Assembly (NCBI RefSeq): GCF_023213175.1
Contig: NZ_CP093312.1
Coordinates: forward strand, 248,001 to 312,000
Reading direction: 5' to 3'
Length of the DNA stretch: 64,000 nucleotides
Origin: Sulfurovum sp. XGS-02
Lineage (GTDB): Bacteria > Campylobacterota > Campylobacteria > Campylobacterales > Sulfurovaceae
Position 1 is the stretch's first letter. Each line of letters begins with the position of its first letter. Position numbers and translations under genes: made by a program. This document shows, in pieces, positions 37,642 to 46,240 of the stretch. The notes under the pieces are model-generated. The model did not search any database and was not told the origin of the DNA. It was given only the letters and a program-made list of their open reading frames with translations.

Positions 37642-38811
37642 ATGGAGAAACTTTTCTTTTTTCTCTATAGTCTTCTCACTTTTTCCCTTTATCTTATTGC
37701 TCTTCCTTTTTTAGTCTTATTCTCTTTTAAAACCAAATATAAAGATTCGCTGCCTGCAAGATTTTTCTTATGGCACAACAAGCCTTTAAAGCCTGATGGG
37801 ATCTGGTTCCACTCTTGTAGTTTTGGAGAAGCAAAAGCCATCAAATCTTTGGTGGAGAGACTGCCGCAAGAGAGCATGCGGATGAGTACCACAACACACA
37901 CGGGTTTTAATGTGATAGAGGGGTACACGAAAGAGAGCAGATATCTGCCTTTTGAACCTTTGCTTTTGGGCTGGCTGAAACCGCAGAAGGCATTGGTGGT
38001 GATGGAGGCGGAGTTTTGGTATCTGCTTTTTGCATTGGCACAGAGCAGAGGGGCTAAAACCTTGCTGATCAATGCACGTATGAGTGACAGGTCTTTCCCC
38101 AGGTATGAAAAGATAGGGTGGCTCTACAGAGAGATCTTTAAGCACATAGATGAAGTCTATGCACAAACAGCCAAAGACAAAGAGCGCTTAGAGTCTCTAG
38201 GTGCACAAAATGTTGTGGTGACGGGTAATATCAAGTTGGCACATTTACCCGGGGTCACCAAGGAGATCAAAAAACCTTCCTCTTTGGTTGTCTGTGGAGC
38301 GAGCACACACGAGGGAGAAGAGGCCCTGATCCTGGATGCCTTTGCAGCGCTTAAGAAGGAAGATCCTGAAGCTGTGCTGCTTTTAGTACCGCGCCATCCG
38401 GAACGTTTTGACAAAGTGGCTAAAATGATGGAAGCGTTTGCTGAAAGATATCAGCTTACGGCACAACGTTATTCACAAAATGAAGTGTTGAGCTCTGATA
38501 TGATCCTGGTCGATGTTCTGGGTGAATTGGTCAACATGTATGCCATCAGTGATATTGTGATACTTGGCGGTGCATTTGAACCTATAGGGGGTCACAATGC
38601 GGCAGAAGCAGCACAGTTCGGATGCAAGATCATCTCCGGGAAGCACTACTTCAACCAAAAAGATATTTTTGATGCTATTGAAGGTATTGCAGTCGTAGAG
38701 GCATCCAATCTTTCTAGAAGATTGCTGCAGCATGGATTGCTTAAACCCACAAAGATAAAGAACAAGAGTGACATCACAGGTATCATAGAGAGCTTAGAGC
38801 GTGTTTTATAA
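37642..38811 (+). CDS. waaA: KDO transferase WaaA
   Basis: 389 aa. Adds 3-deoxy-manno-octulosonate to lipid A at the inner membrane. A single N-terminal membrane helix (about 5-27) precedes a GT-B fold. The acceptor-site HSCSFGEAKAI contains the catalytic Glu, and LGGAFEPIGGHNAAEAAQFG is the donor-site motif. The ATG at 37642 is chosen; an in-frame TTG ten codons upstream would overlap the zinc-ribbon gene. Its 3' end overlaps the YggU gene by 11 bases. Confidence 0.93.
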   Translation: MEKLFFFLYSLLTFSLYLIALPFLVLFSFKTKYKDSLPARFFLWHNKPLKPDGIWFHSCSFGEAKAIKSLVERLPQESMRMSTTTHTGFNVIEGYTKESRYLPFEPLLLGWLKPQKALVVMEAEFWYLLFALAQSRGAKTLLINARMSDRSFPRYEKIGWLYREIFKHIDEVYAQTAKDKERLESLGAQNVVVTGNIKLAHLPGVTKEIKKPSSLVVCGASTHEGEEALILDAFAALKKEDPEAVLLLVPRHPERFDKVAKMMEAFAERYQLTAQRYSQNEVLSSDMILVDVLGELVNMYAISDIVILGGAFEPIGGHNAAEAAQFGCKIISGKHYFNQKDIFDAIEGIAVVEASNLSRRLLQHGLLKPTKIKNKSDITGIIESLERVL

Positions 38812-39094
38812 CATAGAAGATGCAACCGTCAGTTTACGGATCAAAGCACAGCCCAATGCGAGTAAAAACGAGTTTTGCGAAGTGTATGATAACGATGCCA
38901 TCAAGATACGCATTAAAGCACCGGCAGTAGAAGGTGCGGCAAACAAAGAGTTAGTAAAATTTCTTGCAAAAAGTTTTAAGGTTTCAAAAAGTGATATACT
39001 TTTTAAAACGGGGCAACATAGCAAGATCAAAATAGTGGCATTTCCACTGAATGATAAATTTAAAGATTGGATAGAAGAAAATGGCTACAGATAA
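38801..39094 (+). CDS. YggU/DUF167 family small protein
   Basis: 97 aa. LRIKAQPNASKNEF and IRIKAPAVEGAANKELVKFLAK are family hallmarks. Function unknown. Start is GTG within the waaA end; the stop overlaps the RluA-like start by 14 bases, so it lies in a translationally coupled run. Confidence 0.85.
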   Translation: MFYNIEDATVSLRIKAQPNASKNEFCEVYDNDAIKIRIKAPAVEGAANKELVKFLAKSFKVSKSDILFKTGQHSKIKIVAFPLNDKFKDWIEENGYR

Positions 39095-39818
39095 AGCATA
39101 TAAAGTCCTTGCAATGGCAAAGGGCATTTCAAACAACAAAGCAAAAGAACTGATAGACAGGGGACTGGTCTATGTGGAAGATAAAAAAGTGAAGATCGCC
39201 AGAGCAGAGATACGCACGGATACGAACTTTCGTATAGAGTATCCTGAAGATATAGAGATTCTCTATGAAGATGAAGATATCATTGCGGTCAACAAACCTG
39301 CCCAGGTAGACAGTTATGAGATCCAGGATTCCATAGCGGGCGCGGAACTGCTGCACAGGCTTGACCGGGATACATCGGGTGTACTGCTCTTAGGAAAGAA
39401 CAGGGAGTTTATAGAGCGTGCCATTAAAGAGTTCAAGAACCGTAAAGTAGAAAAACATTATGTGGCATGGGTAGAAGGTGTACTGTATGAAAAGGTGGAT
39501 ATAGACGAACCTATCTTTACGGTGAAAAAAGGGAAAGCCTTCTCTATGATAGACCCGGTACGAGGCAAAAAAGCACATACCGTGGTCAAACCTGAAGAGA
39601 TACAGGGGAAAAAGTCCAAAGTCCATATAGAGATCACGACAGGAAGAACGCACCAGATCCGTGTACATCTTGCACATATAGGGCATCCTATCGTAGGTGA
39701 CGAACAGTACGGGAGCCGTACACAGTCAAAACGTATCCTTCTGCACTCTGCCAAAATGAAATTACTGGACTATGAGTTCAATGCAGCAGAGCCCAAAGAC
39801 ATCGCGAGATATAAGTAA
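39081..39818 (+). CDS. RluA-family rRNA pseudouridine synthase with S4 domain
   Basis: 245 aa. An S4-like RNA-binding domain at 1-55 (KGISNNKAKELIDRGLVYV) precedes the synthase domain with HRLDRDTSGVLLL (catalytic Asp) and GRTHQIRVHLAHIGHPIVGD. The C. jejuni ortholog by position is an RluD-like enzyme modifying 23S rRNA; the exact uridine is not predictable here. Overlaps YggU by 14 bases. Confidence 0.9.
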   Translation: MATDKAYKVLAMAKGISNNKAKELIDRGLVYVEDKKVKIARAEIRTDTNFRIEYPEDIEILYEDEDIIAVNKPAQVDSYEIQDSIAGAELLHRLDRDTSGVLLLGKNREFIERAIKEFKNRKVEKHYVAWVEGVLYEKVDIDEPIFTVKKGKAFSMIDPVRGKKAHTVVKPEEIQGKKSKVHIEITTGRTHQIRVHLAHIGHPIVGDEQYGSRTQSKRILLHSAKMKLLDYEFNAAEPKDIARYK

Positions 39819-39875
39819 ATCTTAGATAAAATCGCAACATTATATAGAGAAAATAGAGAAGAAATAAGGTAAGAA

Positions 39876-41231
39876 ATGTTTGATACTTTAACTGATAGTT
39901 TTAAAAATGCCATAGGCAAAATTCGTTTTCATGATGATGAAAAAGCACTTAAAAAAGCAACTACGGAACTGAAGAAATCACTTTTAAAAGCAGATGTGCA
40001 CCATAAAGTAGTGAAAGATCTCATTTCAAGTGTAGAGGTTGAGACCAAGCAAAACGGTGTAGGTAAAGACAACTTCCTCAAAGCACTGCAAACCAAACTT
40101 ACTGATATCTTAACGATAGAAGGTGCACCTAAAGGTTTCACTTTCGCCTCTAAACCGCCAACAGTCGTACTGATGATAGGTCTACAGGGATCCGGTAAAA
40201 CAACGACAACGGGTAAATTGGCCTATTTCCTAAAAGAACAGAAAAAGAAGAAGGTCATGGTTATCGCAGCCGACCTTCAGAGACTTGCAGCGGTAGAACA
40301 GCTCAGACAGATCACTTCACAGATAGAAGTGGAACTGGTAGCTGATGAGAGTGCTACACCTGTAGAGATAGTCAAGCAGGGGCTTGCAAAGGCAGAGAAA
40401 GAGCTTTATGATGTGGTACTTATAGATACTGCAGGACGTTTGGCTATCGATGAAGAACTGATGGATGAGCTTGCAGAGGTGAAGAAGGTGGCAGAGCCGG
40501 ATGAACTCTTCTATGTAGCGGATGCAATGACAGGTCAGGATGCAGTCAGAACAGCACAAACGTTTAAAGAGAAGATAGGTATCACCGGTGTGGTACTTTC
40601 CAAGTTTGATGGTGACTCCAAAGGTGGTGTGGCACTCGGGCTTACACAACAGGTAGGTGCCCCGCTCCGTTTCATTGGTGCAGGTGAAAAGATGCCCGAT
40701 CTTGAGCAGTTCATCTCAGACAGGATCGTAAGCCGTCTGATGGGTGCAGGAGATGTGGAATCACTGGCAGAAAAAGCAGCAGCCGCCATAGACCCGAAAG
40801 AGGCAAAAAAATTCACACAGAAGATCAAAAAAGGCCATTTCAATTTCAATGATTTCCTGGCACAGATGGAACAGATGAAGAAACTTGGAAGCATGAAGTC
40901 CATCATGGGAATGATCCCTGGTATGGGGAATATGGCAAAACAGATAGGTGATATGGACCTGGAAAACTCTGATGAGATCAAAATGATCAAAGCGATGGTC
41001 TCGTCTATGACACCCAAAGAGAGAGAAGATCCGGATCTTCTTACCAACACGCGCAAGAGACGTTTGGCAGCAGGTGCCGGACTGGATCAGGTACAGGTGA
41101 ACCGTGTGCTGAAGCAGTTTAAAAATGCTGCAAAGATGGCGAAGAAGCTATCAGGAAAAGGCGGAATGAAACAGATGCAGGACATGATGGCAAAAATGCA
41201 GGGCGGCGGTTTTCCTGGCGGACCACGCTAA
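39876..41231 (+). CDS. ffh: Signal recognition particle GTPase Ffh
   Basis: 451 aa. NG domain with P-loop GLQGSGKTT (102-110), DTAGRLA, and SKFDGDSKGG; the M domain from about 330 is Met-rich (MEQMKKLGSMKSIMGMIPGMG) and binds SRP RNA and signal sequences. Directs nascent membrane proteins to FtsY and SecYEG. GATAAAATCGC at 39824-39834 is a probable promoter, with a -10 followed by CGC as at rpsB and rpsP. Ends 232 bases before rpsP. Confidence 0.97.
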   Translation: MFDTLTDSFKNAIGKIRFHDDEKALKKATTELKKSLLKADVHHKVVKDLISSVEVETKQNGVGKDNFLKALQTKLTDILTIEGAPKGFTFASKPPTVVLMIGLQGSGKTTTTGKLAYFLKEQKKKKVMVIAADLQRLAAVEQLRQITSQIEVELVADESATPVEIVKQGLAKAEKELYDVVLIDTAGRLAIDEELMDELAEVKKVAEPDELFYVADAMTGQDAVRTAQTFKEKIGITGVVLSKFDGDSKGGVALGLTQQVGAPLRFIGAGEKMPDLEQFISDRIVSRLMGAGDVESLAEKAAAAIDPKEAKKFTQKIKKGHFNFNDFLAQMEQMKKLGSMKSIMGMIPGMGNMAKQIGDMDLENSDEIKMIKAMVSSMTPKEREDPDLLTNTRKRRLAAGAGLDQVQVNRVLKQFKNAAKMAKKLSGKGGMKQMQDMMAKMQGGGFPGGPR

Positions 41232-41322
41232 GATATACCGGCTTCTGTATGAAGCAACTACAACGACTCCTCTATACGCGAGAAGACTATACCATTTAAT
41301 AAAATATTTATAATTTTTATGG

Positions 41323-41336
41323 TAGAATCGCGTTCC
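41323..41336 (+). promoter_or_regulatory. rpsP promoter -10 with GC discriminator
   Basis: TAGAAT (41323-41328) followed by CGCGTTCC. From two bases before the -10, this matches 14 of 16 bases of the rpsB promoter. Upstream is AT-rich with no -35. The predicted leader is about 125 bases. Confidence 0.6.
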
Positions 41337-41394
41337 AAAAGAATTTATGAAGTGTTGATGAGTGTTTTAGTCATTAAAAAACAGTTGTCAGTAC

Positions 41395-41438
41395 TTGTAA
41401 CGAGAATGCATACCTTTTCCTCGAGATAGGCATTACAA
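41395..41438 (+). promoter_or_regulatory. Bulged stem in the rpsP leader
   Basis: TTGTA (41395-41399), ATGC (41406-41409) and CT (41414-41415) can pair in order with TACAA (41434-41438), GCAT (41430-41433) and AG (41428-41429). This gives an 11-bp stem with two left-side bulges just upstream of the rpsP ribosome-binding site (AAAGGAT). A regulatory role is conjecture. Confidence 0.3.
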
Positions 41439-41463
41439 CAAATGAAAAAACAAAGGATACAAT

Positions 41464-41694
41464 ATGACAATGATCAGAATGACAAGAATGGGTAGAAAGA
41501 AAAAGCCATTTTACAGAATCGTAGTAACAGATAGCAGAAAAAGAAGAGATGGTGGTTGGATCGAATCAATCGGTCACTATAACCCGGTAAGTGCAAACAA
41601 AGATCTTACACTTGACGAAGAGAGATTGAACTACTGGTTAAGTGTTGGTGCACAAATGAGCCCGACAGTAAAAAGACTAGCAGGTAAAAAATAG
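41464..41694 (+). CDS. rpsP: 30S ribosomal protein S16
   Basis: 76 aa. [19 protein letters not shown] and [19 protein letters not shown] are diagnostic; length is normal. First gene of the rpsP-KH-rimM-trmD-rplS operon typical of bacteria. ATG with AAAGGATAC upstream. Structural protein of the 30S body. Confidence 0.98.
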   Translation: MTMIRMTRMGRKKKPFYRIVVTDSRKRRDGGWIESIGHYNPVSANKDLTLDEERLNYWLSVGAQMSPTVKRLAGKK

Positions 41695-41699
41695 TCTGA

Positions 41700-41942
41700 A
41701 TGGTTAAAGACTTCCTACTCTCCTATGCCAAACTTTTGGTAAACAACCCTGAAGATATCTCTATAGAGATCTCAGAGGTTGATGAGGGGTTTGATGAGAT
41801 CACCATCTTTGCGAACAGTGAAGATATAGGTAAACTTATCGGTAAAGAGGGAAGAATGATCAACTCTATTAAAACAGTCATCTCCGGCTGTAAAGCAAAA
41901 GGCGGTAAAAACTACCGCGTTAACGTAAAAGCTTCAAAGTAA
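41700..41942 (+). CDS. khpA: KH-domain RNA-binding protein KhpA
   Basis: 80 aa. Single KH domain with the GxxG loop GKEGR in IGKLIGKEGRMINSIKTVI. In other bacteria KhpA pairs with KhpB and binds small RNAs and mRNAs. Starts six bases after the rpsP stop without its own clear ribosome-binding site, so translation is probably coupled. Confidence 0.93.
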   Translation: MVKDFLLSYAKLLVNNPEDISIEISEVDEGFDEITIFANSEDIGKLIGKEGRMINSIKTVISGCKAKGGKNYRVNVKASK

Positions 41943-41948
41943 CAATCC

Positions 41949-42476
41949 ATGTCCAATGACAACTTTTTTATCGCTCAAATAGGGCGGACCATAGGACTTT
42001 GGGGTGACCTCAAATTTCATCTTCATACAGATTTCCCAGAACAGTTTAAAGTCGGACAGACTTATAAAAGTGATCGTGGAGAGCTTACCATCGCCGATAT
42101 CAATCATAAACGCGGTACGATCCGTTTCAGAGGCTATGAAAGTGTCGATAGTGCAAAAAAGCTCACCAATGCAAAACTCTATGCCAATGAAGCACAAACA
42201 AAAGAGAATTGTGAACTGGATGAGGGGCAGTACTTTTGGTTTGATGTGATCGGCTGCAGCGTCAAACAGGATGATGAAGTTTTAGGTGTGGTAGAGGATA
42301 TACAGCGTATGGCAGAGACAGACTACCTGGCTGTGAAAACAGATGCCGTTTTGGTTGAGGCAGGTTTATCTAAACAGTTCCTGCTCCCTTACATCGAACG
42401 TTACATACTCAAAGTTGATACAGAAGAGAAAGTTGTCTATACGAAAGATGCGAAAGACATTTTAGAGGCTAGCTAG
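41949..42476 (+). CDS. rimM: Ribosome maturation factor RimM
   Basis: 175 aa. The N-terminal RimM barrel (FIAQIGRTIGLWGDLKFHLHTDFP) binds S19; the C-terminal PRC barrel begins YFWFDVIGC and ends LLPYIERYILKVD. Assists 30S head assembly. Operon gene between khpA and trmD; spacing 6 and 4 bases. Confidence 0.96.
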   Translation: MSNDNFFIAQIGRTIGLWGDLKFHLHTDFPEQFKVGQTYKSDRGELTIADINHKRGTIRFRGYESVDSAKKLTNAKLYANEAQTKENCELDEGQYFWFDVIGCSVKQDDEVLGVVEDIQRMAETDYLAVKTDAVLVEAGLSKQFLLPYIERYILKVDTEEKVVYTKDAKDILEAS

Positions 42477-42480
42477 TACT

Positions 42481-43176
42481 ATGCATTTCTCTTTTGTCAC
42501 ACTTTTCCCGGAGCTTATCAAAGGGTATTTCTCTGAAAGTATCTTAAAGCGTGCCATCGAAGATGAAAAGATCTCTATCGATTTTTACAATCCGCGTGAT
42601 TTTACTACAGATAAACACAAACGTGTAGATGCCCCGATGATAGGTGGGGGTGCAGGTATGCTGATGACTCCACAACCTTTGATGGATACGCTTAAAAAGA
42701 TCAGAGAAACCTCTGAAAAAGCACATATCGTGTTTGTCTCCCCTGTGGCAAAACCATTCACACAAAACGATGCAAGACGTTTAGCGAAAAAAGAGCATGT
42801 GGTACTGGTGAGCGGGCGGTATGAAGGGATCGATGAAAGGGTGATAGAAGCCCAGGCAGATGAACTCTTTTCAATAGGAGACTTTATATTGACCGGCGGA
42901 GAGTTGGCAAGTATGGTGGTCTGTGATGCGATTAGCCGTAATGTTGAAGGGGTCTTAGGTAACAGTGACTCTTTAAGTGTAGAGAGCTTTGAAGCATCAC
43001 TTTTAGAAGCCCCTTCTTTTACGAAACCCAAGAATTATGAAAACAATGAAGTAGTTTCAGAATTCCTAAAGGGTAATCATAGTAAAATCACGGACTTAAA
43101 AAGAGGGCTTGCTTTGTGTAAAACAAAGTATTTTAGGCCAGACTTATACAAAAAAGGTATAACACATGAGAAATAA
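42481..43176 (+). CDS. trmD: tRNA (guanine37-N1) methyltransferase
   Basis: 231 aa. SPOUT-fold enzyme that makes m1G37 and prevents frameshifting. [28 protein letters not shown] (trefoil knot, SAM site) and [13 protein letters not shown] are conserved. Overlaps rplS by 11 bases. Confidence 0.97.
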   Translation: MHFSFVTLFPELIKGYFSESILKRAIEDEKISIDFYNPRDFTTDKHKRVDAPMIGGGAGMLMTPQPLMDTLKKIRETSEKAHIVFVSPVAKPFTQNDARRLAKKEHVVLVSGRYEGIDERVIEAQADELFSIGDFILTGGELASMVVCDAISRNVEGVLGNSDSLSVESFEASLLEAPSFTKPKNYENNEVVSEFLKGNHSKITDLKRGLALCKTKYFRPDLYKKGITHEK

Positions 43177-43525
43177 ATACATTGAAAGCTTCGAGCAAGC
43201 ACAAGTTGAAAACAGAAATATCCCAGAATTCAGAGCGGGTGATACAGTAAGAGTAGCCGTAAGAATTAAAGAGGGTGAAAAGACAAGAGTTCAGAACTAT
43301 GAAGGTCTTTGTATCGCGATCAGAGGTCAAGGAACTGGTAGAACGTTCAACGTAAGAAAAATGGGTGCTAACTCTGTTGGTGTTGAGAGAATCTTCCCAA
43401 TTTACTCAGACTCTATCGAAAGTATTGAAGTACTTAGAAGAGGTAGAGTAAGAAGAGCTAAATTGTTCTATCTTAGAGAGCTTAAAGGTAAAGCAGCAAG
43501 AATCAAAGAACTTAGAAGAAAGTAA
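43166..43525 (+). CDS. rplS: 50S ribosomal protein L19
   Basis: 119 aa. [25 protein letters not shown] split over the fold, [14 protein letters not shown] and the Arg/Lys-rich [25 protein letters not shown] are diagnostic. Located at the 30S-50S interface. Last gene of the rpsP operon. A 7-bp stem AAGAAAG/CTTTCTT (43516-43522 with 43527-43533) spans the stop codon. Confidence 0.98.
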   Translation: MRNKYIESFEQAQVENRNIPEFRAGDTVRVAVRIKEGEKTRVQNYEGLCIAIRGQGTGRTFNVRKMGANSVGVERIFPIYSDSIESIEVLRRGRVRRAKLFYLRELKGKAARIKELRRK

Positions 43526-43726
43526 TCTTTCTTCCTGCTTCACAGCATTTTCGGCTAAATGGACTTTGCTCCGTTTGGTCACTTACTATCAGAAAGCTTC
43601 CGCACTACACAAAATCCATTTAACCAAAACTACAGCAAATCAAAAACAAATCTTAACTTTCTTATTCAAATACAAAAATTATTTTTAATCGCTATAATAT
43701 TTAAAATCTATTTAGGGATACTCTGA
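43526..43726. other. Gap after rplS with long-range inverted repeat
   Basis: No gene seen in 201 bases. GGCTAAATGGACTTTG (43553-43568) and CAAAATCCATTTAACC (43610-43625) can pair at 14 of 16 positions over a 41-base loop. It could end the rplS transcript or be the remains of a longer element. GCTATAAT near 43691 is a likely -10 for the next gene. Confidence 0.4.
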
Positions 43727-44290
43727 ATGTTATCATCCATCAAACACAAAGTTATTTTACTTCTACAGCTTTTACTTGTCCTCACCTATATTATCTTTGA
43801 AGAGTTGATCTGGGAAGGAATTGCAAAGCCTATCTATGAAGCGATTCATGCACTAAAAATTCTTCAGAAGATCGAAGCCAAACTAGAGAGAGTAAACCCT
43901 TCTGCAATTCTTGCTATCTTTGTTGTTTTACTTACTATAGTGGAAGCATTCGGTGTTTATGCGGGAATGTTATTTGTAAGCGGACAGATGGTTTTAGGTC
44001 TGGTGCTGTATATTTCCAAGATCCCCATAGCGGCATTTACTTTTTGGCTCTTTAGAGTGACAGAAGAGAAATTGATGCAGTTTGGATGGTTTAAATGGTT
44101 GTATGAGTGGATCATGAGAGCGATCGACTGGATCAAGTCTAGTGAAATACATCGCAGAACTATGGAATATCTGCTTCAGGTCAAGATACGTATCAAAGCG
44201 TTAAAAGAAAAATATTTTTCAGGTGAAAGTCCTTTTATAGAGAAAATGAAACAGCTTTACAAGAGACTCAAAGTACTACTGAGAACATAG
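43727..44290 (+). CDS. Membrane protein of unknown function (pair member 1)
   Basis: 187 aa. An N-terminal hydrophobic helix (about 8-26), two or three more helices between 58 and 112 (ILAIFVVLLTIVEAFGVYAG, MVLGLVLYISKIPIAAFTFWL), then a basic amphipathic C-terminal region (WFKWLYEWIMRAIDWIK, KIRIKALKEKY). No catalytic motif or known family recognised. Followed seven bases on by another membrane-protein gene with the same basic-amphipathic style. Confidence 0.6.
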   Translation: MLSSIKHKVILLLQLLLVLTYIIFEELIWEGIAKPIYEAIHALKILQKIEAKLERVNPSAILAIFVVLLTIVEAFGVYAGMLFVSGQMVLGLVLYISKIPIAAFTFWLFRVTEEKLMQFGWFKWLYEWIMRAIDWIKSSEIHRRTMEYLLQVKIRIKALKEKYFSGESPFIEKMKQLYKRLKVLLRT

Positions 44291-44297
44291 ACCGAAT

Positions 44298-45221
44298 ATG
44301 AGAAAACGGCTTCTTTTCTGGGTACTCCCCTTATCTATTGTCTGCATCATTCTACTATTCAGTATAGAGGAGAGTCGTACCTTTGTCATAGCGTTATTTT
44401 TGAGAATCATATTGTTTGTAAAGAAAAATTTTATTGCTTTGTTGGCTGCATTTTTTCTTGTCAAGGGAAAGTTCATCCTGAAACTGTTTCTGAAAAAGAT
44501 AGCCATACTTTCCGCTACCGGTTTAGGCAAACGCTATGTGGTAGAAAAAGTGATCATGGGGAATGTCAAAATACATTTTTTGGATCATATTTCCGGTGAT
44601 ATCAAGAGGTTGATGAGACATGCAAAAAAGAATTTCAAGAACTTTCCTTTAGTGAAAAAAATGATGACCATTTTTGCTTTTCTTGGCTCTTTGGGAGTTA
44701 TCGCCAAGTTCATGGGTGTGATGCTGGCTGTAAAAGTTTTTTTAGCCAAAGTATGGAGCTTTTTGCTGGCGATATTGCTTAAATGGGGTACAGCAATCAC
44801 CTATTTTTTTACAGATTACTTATGGGGAAGCTGGCTGGCTCCCATTGTTGAAGTTGTCATCTTTACATGGCTGCTGTCATGGATGGAAAAGGTACCGTTT
44901 TTGGCCAGGGGTTTACGTAGGGTCTATACATTTTTCATTTTTTTATTCGGCTGGATGGAATCTTATATTGAAAAGATATTTCGTATCCCCGTGAAAGGTT
45001 TTTTTAAATGGTTGGTGAAAAAGATACAAGCGTATATAGATCATTTTATAGGGGCTGAACATCTATCTTTGTGGAGAAGGGTGAAACGAAAGAGAACACT
45101 GAACCCCAATAGACATACCAAACTTCTAGATAAACGCCAAAAAAGAGTAGAGCATCAAAAAGAGAGAAGTTATCTTTCGCCTCGAGAAATGTTATTACAA
45201 AAGAGAAAGTATCAAAAATAG
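44298..45221 (+). CDS. Membrane protein of unknown function (pair member 2)
   Basis: 307 aa. About five hydrophobic segments (5-22, 30-58, 125-150, 152-175, 190-205, approximate), separated by Lys/Arg-rich amphipathic stretches, and a very basic, probably disordered tail (RVKRKRTLNPNRH, LDKRQKRVEHQKE). WSFLLAILLKWGTAITYFF and PVKGFFKWLVKKIQAY echo segments of its neighbour. Not recognised. It starts seven bases after pair member 1, and its stop is directly adjacent to the stop of the convergent HugZ-like gene. Confidence 0.6.
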   Translation: MRKRLLFWVLPLSIVCIILLFSIEESRTFVIALFLRIILFVKKNFIALLAAFFLVKGKFILKLFLKKIAILSATGLGKRYVVEKVIMGNVKIHFLDHISGDIKRLMRHAKKNFKNFPLVKKMMTIFAFLGSLGVIAKFMGVMLAVKVFLAKVWSFLLAILLKWGTAITYFFTDYLWGSWLAPIVEVVIFTWLLSWMEKVPFLARGLRRVYTFFIFLFGWMESYIEKIFRIPVKGFFKWLVKKIQAYIDHFIGAEHLSLWRRVKRKRTLNPNRHTKLLDKRQKRVEHQKERSYLSPREMLLQKRKYQK

Positions 45222-45707
45222 CTATCGTTTGTGACCGTTCTCTCCGCTCCTTGTTACAAGTTCATTCATCTTCTCTCCGCCTATATGATAGGCTTCTCCG
45301 AAGCCAAAGGTCGCTTCTCCGTAAAGGGGCTTGAGTGCATAAAGGTTAAAGTCCTTCAACCCCATGAGCATGGTCACTAAAGGGGCATCGAACTTATGTT
45401 GGAATTGTTTCATTACCGTTTGAAATCTCTCTTCATCCTTAGAGACAGAAGTGACATCACATTGTAAAGATATGCGCTTTCTTGCAAAGATATTTTCACT
45501 CTTGCTCTCATCTTCAATAAAGAGTGTGGAAGCACGGGGTGTTGTCTGTATATTTTTTGTATGTGTAGCCATATCTGAGATGAAGATATAGAGTAGTTCC
45601 CCATCATAGTAAAAAGGTGCATAAGAGGAGAAAGGGTAGCCGTTGCTGCCGAGTGTTCCAAGAACCACACTCTGATATCCAGCCAACAATTCTTCAAGTC
45701 TTTTCAT
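45222..45707 (-). CDS. HugZ-like split-barrel haem/flavin protein
   Basis: 161 aa. Pyridoxamine-oxidase-like split barrel: VVLGTLGSNGYPFSSYAPFYYDGELLYIF split over two strands, TKNIQTTPRASTLFIED, ARKRISLQCDV. The C-terminal GFGEAYHIGG resembles the haem-ligand loop of H. pylori HugZ, a haem-degrading enzyme; this copy lacks the longer N-terminal part. A general FMN-binding stress protein is the alternative. Located eight bases after smpB on the same strand. Confidence 0.65.
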   Translation of the reverse strand: MKRLEELLAGYQSVVLGTLGSNGYPFSSYAPFYYDGELLYIFISDMATHTKNIQTTPRASTLFIEDESKSENIFARKRISLQCDVTSVSKDEERFQTVMKQFQHKFDAPLVTMLMGLKDFNLYALKPLYGEATFGFGEAYHIGGEKMNELVTRSGENGHKR

Positions 45708-45714
45708 GCCGGGG

Positions 45715-46176
45715 TCAGTAACTCCTGTTTTTCATCGCCTGCTGGGCTTCACGTTTGAGTGTTTTCTCTTTCATGTCGGCACGTTTATCATGAAGTTTTT
45801 TACCTTTGGCTATGGCGATGCTCACTTTGGCTATGTTGCGCTCATTGAAATAGATCATCAGCGGTACGATGGTCAGGCCGTCTTTATGTACTTTCACATA
45901 GAGTTTTTCCAACTCTTTTTTATGTAAAAGCAGTTTTCTTGGTGCACGCGTATCCGGCGTAAAATATTTGCTCGCTGTTTCAAGATGGGCGATGTGGGCA
46001 TTCATAAGATGAAGTTCACCCTGGATGAATCGGCAAAAGGCATCCGCGAGGTTCGCACGTTTGGCACGCAGCGCTTTGACTTCAGCCCCTGAGAGTACTA
46101 TCCCCGCTTCAAACTTTTCAAGTATCTCATAATCGTGACGGGCTTTTTTGTTTTGTGCTATGATGTTGATAGCCAA
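45715..46176 (-). CDS. smpB: SsrA-binding protein SmpB
   Basis: 153 aa. Delivers tmRNA to stalled ribosomes. NKKARHDYEILEKFEAGIVLSG, VKALRAKRANLADAF and a basic tail (GKKLHDKRADMKEKTLKREA) are diagnostic. The start is TTG, with AAAGGAC five bases upstream. The tmRNA gene itself was not found in this window. Confidence 0.96.
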   Translation of the reverse strand: MAINIIAQNKKARHDYEILEKFEAGIVLSGAEVKALRAKRANLADAFCRFIQGELHLMNAHIAHLETASKYFTPDTRAPRKLLLHKKELEKLYVKVHKDGLTIVPLMIYFNERNIAKVSIAIAKGKKLHDKRADMKEKTLKREAQQAMKNRSY

Positions 46177-46226
46177 ATCGGTCCTTTATGTAGAGGGTTC
46201 TATCTATATTTTGTAGAATTATATCA

Positions 46227-46240
46227 TATAATGCAGCATG
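46227..46240 (+). promoter_or_regulatory. truC promoter, possibly leaderless
   Basis: TATAAT (46227-46232) ends only five bases before the ATG at 46238, so transcription would begin at or next to the start codon. No ribosome-binding site is visible. Confidence 0.45.
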
